64,000 nucleotides of DNA from Patella vulgata (Eukaryota; Mollusca; Gastropoda; Patellidae), in assembly GCF_932274485.2 (NCBI RefSeq), contig NC_065886.2, positions 33,467,501-33,531,500 of the forward strand. The letters are read 5' to 3'. The notes under the pieces are model-generated. The model did no database searches, had not been told where the DNA came from, and saw nothing but the letters and a program-made list of their open reading frames with translations. Position numbers and translations under genes: made by a program. Below, one piece after another: positions 49,601 through 61,600 of the stretch; positions within the stretch are counted from its first letter, which is position 1; every line of letters starts with the position of its first letter.

Positions 49601-52600
49601 TTGGGAAGACCTAGTGATTTAGAGTATTGCACTTCAAGCTTTAGCTGGCTGGTCACCTCTGGCTTAAAGTGGTCGTGGTTTCGATCCCTGGTGTGAGCGT
49701 ATGTGGCTTGGAGATGGTGGCGCCTTCTCAACCTCGTGGGTTTACTCCAGGTACTCAGGTTTCCTCACACAGGAAAGATGAAGGTCCTGGCTTGTTAGTC
49801 GTGTAAGATGAAGAGCCTGGCTTGTCAGTTGTGTAAGATGATGGGCCTGGCTTGTCAGTTGTGTAAGATGATGGGCCTGGCTTGTCAGTTGTGTAAGATG
49901 ATGGGCCTGGCTTGTCAGTTGTGTAAGATGATGGGCCTGGCTTGTCAGTTGTGTAAGATGATGGGCCTGGCTTGTCAGTTGTGTAAGATGATGGGCCTGG
50001 CTTGTCAGTTGTGTAAGATGATGGGCCTGGCTTGTTAGTCGTGTAAGATGATGGTCCTGGCTTGTCAGTTGTGTAAGATGAAGGGCCTGGCTTGTCAATT
50101 TTGTAAGTTTGATCTAATGAAGGGACACGTTCTGTATGGTTGAATATCAGCTTAGAAATAACTTGAAATAAAAATGTAGTTTAATGCCCTACGTTTCTGC
50201 ACCAGTCGGGTAGTGTGCTATGTGGGGAATTTTGCCCAAACGCTGTTTTCCAGGGTTGGTGTAAAAAAAAATCAATTTCATTCATTCCTTACCATTATAA
50301 ATGCATTGTAGTTTAGGTGGTTTTAGGTGGTATTAACATTTTGACTGAATAGAACTAACACAGTTATATTGGAAAACAATCAATGGTTTATTATACACAA
50401 TTACGACGTTTCGATAAGTATCCTCTTATCGTTATCAAGCACAATACTATATAGTAAACTGGGAGGTCCATATATATAAATGTATAATGTGAAGCCATAC
50501 TTAATTAATTGTTATTAATTATTAGAGGAGTTCATAACTATAGTTAATCATATTTACCAACAAAAAACTTAAATACACTACAAGTACATAAAAATATAGA
50601 TAAACATGAAACCATTTGTGCATTATGTGCATTTTGACTGTACTGTATTTTAGGGGTTCTTAACATTTAGACTGTACTGTATTTTAGGGGTTCTTAACAT
50701 TTTGACTGTACTGTATTTTAGGGGTTCTTAACATTTAGACTGTACTGTATTTTAGGGGTTCTTAATATTTTGACTATTATATTTTAGGTGGTATTACCTG
50801 CTACATATATTATTATAGCACCTGTACAGTTATTGGTTATTAGTTATTTATTATGGGACTGGTTACGTCTCGGACCCGTCTGTCTGGCGGGACTTGTTGT
50901 TTTGTTATTGTTGTTTCCGTTACAAATATTGATGGGAAAACTTTCACGTATTTTGAGGTAAGTCTTTTATATTTCAAAATTAGTCAAAACAATTCTAAAT
51001 TTAATTTAAATAAACTATAGCTAGGTTCTCTCTAAGTTTTAGTAGTATATGTGCTGAATAATTTTATGGTACGCCAATTGATACCTGTGACAACAAGCAC
51101 AAGATATTTTTTCAAATGCCTAATAAAACTTGAGTACATGGTTGTGTACTCAAGGCAGTGGGGATACATTACAACATGTGTACTCTAATACAAGGGGGAC
51201 ACACTCTTGAACAGGGGGATACACTCTAGATCATGGATGTGCACAATGGAACAGGGGGATACACTATATAACAGAGGTGTGCAGGGGGTTGTACTAAAAA
51301 AAAGAAAGGATGAAGGCGAGTGGATACACCCCTGAACTGCCTCCATATTTGTGTATTCGTCCTTGAACTGTCTTCATGTTTTTGTAATCTTTTTCTTGCA
51401 GACAGAAGACGGATACCTACACCAATCATCGTCTACGTAAATTACAACTGATGATCAGCGGAATACATGAGATTAAAATGGGCTGCTGGGAAAAATTCTG
51501 TGAGAAAATTATCATGAATGCCAGACAGTAAGTTTTACTTTAGTTTCATCAAACCAATAGGATCAGCATGACACTGATTGTTTCTTGGACAATTGCGCAA
51601 CAATGGACGAATTTCGAATTTTGATATTATGTCACAATTCCAAGATTGCACTGATGATGCTATGCTCAGTTCATGGTTCATAATACATCCATACTTTTTT
51701 ATACCTAGAATGTATAGAGTGTGCTTGCATATTTTTACACATTTTAATTTGATAAATTATTGTTAGATATCTTGGTTGCTACTTTAAAAAAAATTGCTTT
51801 TGATTCATGATTTGGATCAGAAATAAGAAAATACAATCACAATCTGACAACCTTGTTCTTGGGGGTCGACGCTCTTTGAAAGAGCCTCAGGCTTCACCAA
51901 TTGAAGTATGATCAACATGGATCTTATCTGATATTTTACATCTATAGATAATGCCAGTGTTTTCAAGCCAAAATTTAAACTGAAATTTGAAAACAAGCTG
52001 ACTTTTACGTAATCTTTCAAAACCATAATTTTTTCGCGCAGTATCCAACCTCGTGGGTTTTCTGCTGGGCCTCCGTTTTCCTCCCACTGCTAAAGACACC
52101 TGCCCACAAGTGAATTCTTGAAATACAGTTGAACCATATGTTAGTCCCGATATGACCCTTTTTGTGTCATGTGGATGCTAAACCCCATCTCTCTTTCTTC
52201 CCCTCTCCCTTCAGGTCAAATAAATATCATAACACATTAATATCAGAAAATTTCTTTATTTATTTCTAGCGAGGAGCAAAGACATATGAAGAAATTAACG
52301 AGGCTATTGAGTTTCAACAGCGCCTTGACGTTGACGGCCGGAAAACTGGTCATGTTTGTCACCTTCATGTTAGTACTGGTCACAGGTCGAAAGGTCGTTG
52401 CTATGCAGATTTTTACAGCTATGTCGTTGTTTGAAACGTTACGCATCAGTTTAAGTATTCTTCTTCCGTCCGGGATTTTATTCTTCAGTGATGCCATGAA
52501 AACAATCCATAAAATACAGGTACAAATACACCTTTTATACACCTGTATGTTGATATACGAGTGGGAGCCATGATGGCTCAGTGAGTAAGATGTTGGCTCG

Positions 52601-55600
52601 CTTACCAGAAGGGAGAGTGTTTAATCCATGTGTTGGCGGAGAAAATTCATCAGGTTTTCCAGTGTGGTTCCCCTTGTCAGAAGTGAACCAACCAGACCAA
52701 TGAAGACAGGCATATGTCATGTGCTATAATGGACATTTTGCCTAATCTGCATCTAATTCCAACGTCATGGGTCTATTACATGCATGCCGTGGATATGAGA
52801 CCACTGATGAGGGGAGTGGTTTGGATGTTCGTATGGTTTAATGTGTTCACATTTGTTCGTAAGATCTGTCATTGAGTCAAGTGGTGTGGTATTGATCCCT
52901 CGCTTGTATGTGACAAGGAGTAGGATCGCCTGTCCAACCTCGTGGGTTTTGCTCCGGGTCCTCCAGTTTCCTCCCACTGTTAAAGACCCCTACGTGCTTG
53001 AGAATTAATGAAATAAAATTGAACCATATGTTTGTCCAGAAATGACCTAGTGTGACCCCATTTCTCTCTCTAATGAGGGGAAACCAAACTAGAAAATCTT
53101 AAGGGTACTTTCTCAGTAAACACCAGGATCGAACCCAAACCATCGACTGGACCACCATGAGACAATAGTTAAACAGTATTTGTAGTATGTGGTATATGGG
53201 TCAGTGAGTAAGATGCCATCTCGCTAATCTGGAGGTCTAGGGTTTGCTCCTGGTTTGGGCCAAGAAAATTCCTCAGGTTTCCCCTTGTCGGTGTCTGGTC
53301 GTTGGCATCGTGTGAAAAACCTGAGGTCTTGTGTAGGCTACACATTAGCATGTACGTAAAAGAACCCTTGACAGTTGGAATTCGAAATAGTGTAGGCCAT
53401 AGCACCGCTGTCCGAGCAAAATTTCCCTCATAGCACACCGTATGGCGCATGACCGTCTTCATTAGACCAGTCGGAGCAGAACAGTAGGACGTTAAACCAC
53501 ATTTCATTTCATTTCATATATGTGTAGGCCTATAGTAAAACCTGCTCTTACAAACCAGATCATAGTATCAGTTTTCACAGAATTTGTCAGTTTTCTCAAA
53601 TTTACCGGAATAAGATGAGAGTAGAGTAACTTCTCAGTTGTAATTTTTCTTTCGCTGTTTGTAGGAAATATTAATACTGGATGAAAGAAACTCTTCATCA
53701 GTACGTAGAGTGGATTATCAAGACCTACAAGACAATATTGCTGTCAAATTTACTAATTATTTTGCCAGCAAGGAAAAGGTAGGTTTAATTGGTTGATATC
53801 TTTTAGAATCACAGAATGAAAGGAAAAGAATTGTCCCATAAGGCCTAATGCTGACAATGAAACATTGATGTCAACGAACAAAAACACTGGACAAACATGG
53901 TCCCACAGGCAAACGAAAGTGTTTTAGGTTGAACAATAAGTCTAGAGTCAGAATCTGGATGACGCGACCCTGAAATTTAAATATTCAGATTACCACCATA
54001 CACACATACATACACACTTTGATGTTATTTATATACATTAAATTTACGTTCTATAATCAGCCGAATAAGATCTCTGATTCAAAACTAGTCAGCAAACTTC
54101 TATGTAAGACATCAGAGAACAATCAAATCTGAACTACTCAGCAAAATTCTGTGTTGGACATCAGAGGACTACCAAATCAAGTGAATTTCTATCGACGGGT
54201 TGCATTTTCTACGAACTTGTTTTTATTTCAGGGAATTGATGCTGCTATGGTTTTATCCAATATAGATCTTGATATAGAAAAGGTAATAAAGATACAAATA
54301 ATTGGAATTAGAATACACATTGTTATGTTCTTATCTCCCTTAAGCAATATTTATTTGTTGAAAATTATTGGTGCTACCATGCCAGAGAGGGGGAGAGAGA
54401 GAGAGAGAAAGGGGGTTTTCATTAATTTGTTTGCTCGTAGGGGTATTTAGCCGTGGGAGGTATCAGGAGGGCCTGAAGTAAAACAACAAGCTTGGGATTG
54501 AATCAACGCCACTTGACTCAATGAATACCCTCATGATAAAATGTGCATAACTCCTTGGATTGTTCAAGTTGTGTGTTTTCACAACTACTGAGTCAGAGTT
54601 GAGTCTCAGTCAGAGTTTTGAAATTCAAGATACGATAAATATGTCTTGGCACAACTAGGAGCCCAAAAAATTCTAATGATTTTAATGGGTTGGTCCCCTT
54701 ATCAGAAAAAATATGTGACACTCTTGTTGACTGCTCGGATGCTGTGGGCGTTTGTTTCATTGCCTGGCAATCTATCTTTATCATTTTATTTTCTCCTAAT
54801 TTGATATTTTCTTCTTCCTGTATTTGAATAGAATAATCTGTATGCTGTTATAGGACCAGCTGAAAGTGGAAAGGTTTGTGTCATCTCTTTGTTTTATTAT
54901 AAAAGTTGATCAAATTTTCCTTATCCATAGGACAAACTGTGTAATATTAAATTTTCCATAAGTGAAAGTGGAAGTGAGAGAGGGAGAGAGAGGGATGGGG
55001 TTTACCGCACACTTATTGACACAAAACTAGGTTATTTCGGGACTAATGCATGGTTCAATTTTATTTCAACTTGGGGATCTAAAATGCATGCGAGAGAGGG
55101 AGAGAGAAGGATGGGGTTTACCATTCACTCGGCATAAACCTAGGTCGTTTTAGGACGAATATATGGTTCAATTTTATTTCAGTTTATGATCTAAAACACA
55201 CGTGTTAAGCCATTTGACCACCAAAAATACCCCATTGATAGAACAAGCTCTGTTATTTTAAATATTTAAAACTTGGTCAGCACGATCTGTTGAAACTTAC
55301 AAGTTAAATTTCAGACATTTTATGAAGAAAAGATTCATTTGCATGTGTTTCATTTTATAGAGTTGTTTGTTAATGAGTATAACTGGAGAACTTGAGAGAC
55401 AAAAAGGACATTTATTCCATCATGGTCGTCTAGCATATGTTCCGTGTCAGCCATGGTTATTTCCAGGAACTATTCGAGAGAATATTATATTTGGTGCAGA
55501 GTTTGGTAGATATCGGTATAATCAAGTTCTACAAGCTTGTGCCTTACTACAGGTGAGTTGTTTGAGTCAATTGAATTGATCTGTTTTATTTAAAGTATAA

Positions 55601-58600
55601 TATTATTTTAAATTTTAAAATAATTGGTTCATTTCATTAATTAGGAGAGAGGGAGCGGGAGAGGGGGGGGACTATCATATGTTATATATCTATTATTCAA
55701 TAACTGAACAGGTTTTTATTGGGGAGTGGGGAGGGTACTATAAAACAAAGGACCACTTTATTACTTCTATGTGGGATACTATAAAGCAAAGATTAGTTCA
55801 TATTTATTACAAATTAGATGGAACCATAACAAAATTGTTTTCTGATATTATTTTGTATTTTTTAGTTGTTTGATACGCTGCCACAGAAAGATTTGACGTT
55901 AATAGGAGAACGAGGAGTTATTATAGATAATACCATGCAGGCTAAGATAACTTTAGCAAGGTAGTTTATATAGATTACTATCAATTATTAAAGATAATGT
56001 TTGTAAGGTTTGATATAAAGTGTGAATACCTTCATTCTTTGGAACCTTAAATAAACAAAAATGGGTCTAAAAGCACACATTAAAGTAGCTAAGTCTCTAA
56101 CTCAATATCATCCGAAATCTTCATCATTGAAAACACAAATTATTTGTCAATTTAAATCAACATTGATGCTGTGATCTTACCGGAAAAAGATGGGCTCCTG
56201 ATATCCAATATTTAAGACAAAATAAACATTTTACCATTGGTACACGAATCGTGTACCATAATGCGTTTCAGCACCAGTTCTAGCAAGAGACTCGAGGAAC
56301 GAGGCTAGAAATATTGCACCAAACCAAACGGCGTATGTAGACAGGAATAGCCAGGCGCTATAAATTTGTATTCGATTGAGACTGCTGGCTTATTTCGCGG
56401 AATATAACTGATTTGAAATTAAGAGTTAAAACGGAAACCATTGAATATATATCAGTTTATATACATTCATATTACAGTATTATATGAGTTCCGACCCACT
56501 TGTGTCAATTTCTAGGTCCCAAATGTTAGCGATTTAGCTCCTTTAATGTATTATACGTGTATAAAAAGTGATTTACATTCCATTTTTAACATGCTTAGTC
56601 CATTCTGTATGTTTTTTTATTCAAAAAAAAATAATAATTTGTCATTATGATTGAGCCATTTTAAATTACATCCACATTGTATTGTGGTATATGTCTTCCT
56701 TTTTTTCATTACAAATGGTGCTAGAAACCACAGATTACACGATTTCATGTCGTGTATTGGTTTTAAAATGTTCATTGTATCTTAAATATTGGATATTACA
56801 ACTGATTACAATCAATTGAAATAAACTGATTGTAGCTAATCAATATAGATTACAATCAACTTATTACAGGTAGTTGATATGGATTACAATCAATTATAAT
56901 AATCTGATTCTATGTAGTTAATATATATTAGAGTCAGTTACAGTAAACGACTGATTCTGGGTAGTTAACATATATACAATCAATTACAATAAACTGATTC
57001 TAGGTGGTTAATATAGATTACAATCAATTGCAATGTAGTCAACATAGATTACAATCAACTAATTATTGTCAATATAGATTACTAACATTAAAACAGATCT
57101 GTTTTTGATGTGAAATTTTAGAATTGTTTTTTGGTTTGTATTTTTAGGGCTGTTTATCAGAATTGTGATATTTATCTTATTGACGATATATTGAGTGGAA
57201 TGGATGCCATGTCGGCAATGTTGATATACAAAAGGTAACCATTTACATCCTTAAATTTCTCCATCAAATTCTTCAGATCGCTGGATCAATTCCCAATGTT
57301 GCATCTTTTCACTTATATTTACTTCAAAATTAGGAAATATTGTTTCTAAATTGTATATTTTAGATATTGTTTGTATATTTAGTTGTATTTGTATACTATA
57401 GATATTGTTTGTGTATTTTAGATCTTGTATGTATATTTGAGGTCTTGTTTGTATTTTGTAGATCTTGTTTGTATATTGTAGATCTTGTTTCTATATTGTA
57501 AATCTTGTTTCTATATGTTAGGTGTATTTGTATATTGTAGATCTTGTTTGTATGTTGTAAACCTTGTATAATTTATATTTTGTTTGTATATTGTAGATGT
57601 ATTTGTGGTATATTAAAGAGTAAGACCAGGATATTGGTAACAGATAATATGCACCATGCTAGAGTAGCGGATAAGTTAATTGTCATGTCAGATGTAAGTA
57701 TTGTCAAATGTAAAAAAAGAAATGAAATAAAATGGGGTTTAACATCCTACTGTTCTGCTTCGATTGGGCTAATGAAGACGGACATACGCCATACAGGGTG
57801 CTATGAGGTAAATTTTGTCCGGGCAGCAGCACTATGGCCTACTCTTATATCGAATTCCAGCTGCCAAGGGATCATTTACATGCAAGCCAATGTATACATG
57901 GGACCTTGTCTTTTTTTGTCCCATCCGAACGACTACACAGCTGTCCTTGTCAGGCCCTTCATCCTGCACCACTGGCAAGGGGAAACCACGTCGGAAAATC
58001 TTGATGAACTTTCTCAGCCAATGCATGGATCGAAAACACACGACCTCCAGGCTAGCGAGCCAGCGTCTTACCCACTTACCCACCGTGGATCCCCTATAAA
58101 ATAAGATGTTTGAACCATTGATCTGCCATATTCTAGTGGCTGATTAGGAAAGTGTTGCTTAGTTCAGTTTTTGAAGAAGAGGAGTCAGAAATGCTGCTGT
58201 ACAGGCAAAATGTTCCTCCCTAACATTGCAAAATTGACCTCTTTGACAAACATGCGGACATGGCCATTCAGGCAATAACACATTGTGACATTTGGGGACA
58301 TATGTCCAACCCCACATGGAAACATCAAAAAGTGGAAGATTTAAATTGTTGATGATATTACTGTGAAATGTTTTTATTTATTATAAACATTTATATCTCT
58401 GCAAGGTAACATCAATTAATGTGGAAAAATTTGTTGATGATATTGCTGTGAAATGTTTTTATTTTTTTAAAAACTATTTATATCTTCACAGGGTAACGTC
58501 AATTATTGTGGAAAATTTGATGATCTAGAGAAATGGGGAATGAACATCAACAACTTTTTGTCGGCAGGATTTTATAAAAATATGGATGTTAGTAAATTGA

Positions 58601-61600
58601 TTGATATGTCGCCGCCATTACTAAATGAATCTGGAAGCAGTAGCCTAGCAACATCAGTTCCATCCAATCAGGATACTCTAAAAGACAGTTTAAATGGTTC
58701 ATTGGAAGTGTTACATCATGAAGTCAAGGTATTAACATAAAGAGTATTTGCGTTCGAAGTGGAAGCATTTCGATGAATATCTTGCTAGGTCGTAACAGTT
58801 TTTGTTTTTCAGGAACATGCATAAAATGTTTGCCATAATATCATAATTGATAGAGAGAGAGAGAGAGAAATGTTGTATAACGTCCACTCGAAACAAACTC
58901 GGGAATAACATATGATTCAATATTATTTCAATAACTCACTTGCGATTAGGGGTCTTTAGTAGTGGAGGGAACTGAAGGACCCGGAGAAAACCAACAAGGT
59001 TAGAAAGGCAACCCTACTCCTTGTCATGTACAACCGATGAATCAAAACCACGACAGTTGACTCAATGACAGGCCTTATGATACAACACGCACCTGCTAAC
59101 CATTCGGCCATCCAATCCCTGATAATTAATGTATTGGACCTTAGAATTGTAAAAAAACAACAGCAACATTTAATTTGGAAGGAGTGTAATTCAAAAACAA
59201 AAGATACTTAGTTGTGTTTCTCAAAAGCTTTGACGTTTTGAATAAAACATAGATCCATAAGAACTACAAATAAAATTGCCATGGTCATATTTACTAATCT
59301 AGATTGACTCGCAGTGAAATTGTCTGACTATAGATTTATTATATTTTATTTCTAGATCAGTGGCACAAAATCCAGCCTGACAACTATATGTATATCTAAT
59401 GTTTTACATATGGTGCTATTTTGTAAAATAAGGGAAAATTCCAGACATTTAGATTTTAAAAATGAAATAACTTGTTTTTTTGCAGGATCCATCCGATGCA
59501 TTTTTTGTTGGTGAAACAGAACCAAGCCACCATTCTACGATCCCTACAGGCAGCATTTATAAACATTACTTCATGATTGGGGGAGGAATGTGTGGGGTGC
59601 TTTTATTCATTATTCTGTCTATATTTGAACAGGTAAAGTAGTTGTCTTATAGAATTGTAGACTAACATCACTATGGCAGTAGACATTTTACATCACTGAC
59701 ATCACCATGACAATAGACATTGTGCATCACTAACATCATAATCACTAACATTACCATGACAATATACATTGTGTATCACTAACATCACCATGACAGAATA
59801 TATTCTATATCACTAACATCACCATGACAATAGATATTATGCATCACTAACATCACCATGACAGTAGATATTCTATATCACTAACATCACCATGACAGTA
59901 GACATTTTATATCACTAACATAACCATGACAGTAGACATAATTATTACATCACCATGACAGTTAGATATATGTAAAGATCAAATAAAATGTATACCAGGT
60001 ATTTATGACAATTATATGACATAAATTTACTCATTGATGTGAAGCGTAAAAGTAAGGTGTTAAATGTCTCTAAATATTTGGTGGTTATTTTGAAACAATA
60101 TAGGGATTGATGAACAGGCATAGTCTATATTATCAGCCCCCTTTCCCTGAACATGAAACCATCAATTGAATATTATGAATATTTAGCCTTGACATGCAAA
60201 AAAAAATACAAAATTTTTATAAGAAAGTACAGCCTAATTTGTTAGTCATGTCAACTCCTAAAATGAGAAGTGGTATCAGGTGTTTTAGAAACAATTTGTC
60301 AGCCATGTCTACTCCTCAAATGAGAACTGGTGTCAGAACTTCTATAAAAAAAGCAAAATGTCAAAGAGGCTGTTTATGGCCATCCCCTTGGCCGTATTGG
60401 ATTTATATTACTTGCTTGGTAAGAATATTATTTAATTATCATGGACGTACAAGACAAAGGTAAGTTTGGGTTTTCTTTCCATTGGCTGGCTTATATATAG
60501 TTGGTGCAGATATAATTTTGCATGGCTGTTTGAGAAAGGTAGTATTAGTTCAGTACAAGCAGGGCTTTTGTTTTGGTCATGTTTGACAGTTGTATAATTA
60601 ACTAGGTGGTCAAACTATCACCACAATACAATTAAGTTGATAATAACTCTCTCAACCACAATGTCCCAAACTTTTTAACCCCTGTCTCTGCTTTGAGGCC
60701 TGATGCATGCAGGGCTACCTTGTTCTTCAGATGGAATGAAAAACAAAGTTGGTCTGTGTACATGTTGGCATGTATGTAAAAGAACCCTTGACAGTTGTAA
60801 TTTGATGAAGATTAGGTGGAAGTTATCTCCCTTGTACTGCACACATAACCACTGAAATTACAAATCAGAGGCCTGTTAGCGTAGCAGTGATGTAAATATG
60901 TGGATGTGCTGTGTGACTTTTCGTATATCTAGGGAGACACCCAGATTGTTCTGTCTTGTATTGTCTTGCACTACAACTTGGGTATCATATTTTTGTGCTG
61001 TTTTAGTAGGAGTTTCTGTATTTAATGTTTAGTTTCAAACAATTGTTGGAAAACTGTTCAAATTCGTTGATTAGATGATGTAACTGTTTAATTTCCCGAG
61101 CAGTGTTGAATAATTAATTGATCTGTTAATTACTCAACACATTTTAGGTGGAGTATTATTAAAGTCTTCGCCTAAATATATATAATTACCTGGTTTACGG
61201 TTTTCTGGTGACACCATTTAACATATCAAGCAATTCACAAAACGGTACCTGTGTACCTCCAGGAACTTGTTCAGGAACATATACCCTCAGGAACCATAGA
61301 TCAAAAAATAATTTTTAGCTGCAATTACCAACTTACAATTTAAAAACTTTTGGAGCAAAATCAATTCATATCTGACAGCTTCACATTAGAATAACCTCCC
61401 TACTTAATTGAAACAGTATCCATCCCTTTTAAATCATCACTGAAAACTTATCTGTTCTGACGCTATGTTCAGTATTGTGTTGTAAATGTTGCTGGAATTG
61501 TAGAAAACTGAATTTGCATGCGCTACGAGCATACAGTCAGTGTGGAACAGTGCTATACAAATGTTCACATTATTATTATAGCTAGGCCAGGAATAAATGT

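Noticed and set aside
49742-50098. Open frames LTSQAHHLTQ (minus) and CKMMGLACQL (plus)
   Set aside because: Pure translation of the 30-bp minisatellite on both strands. Also not a CRISPR array: there are no unique spacers.
57544-58104. 186-codon frame over exon 16
   Set aside because: Only the part at 57597-57693 is coding; the rest reads into intron and a SINE-A.
60194-60463. 89-codon frame ending before a GTAAG, as a possible ABC exon
   Set aside because: ABC residues run directly from exon 18 (SIFEQ) to exon 19 (GSFILCEWW); the frame comes from a local duplication.
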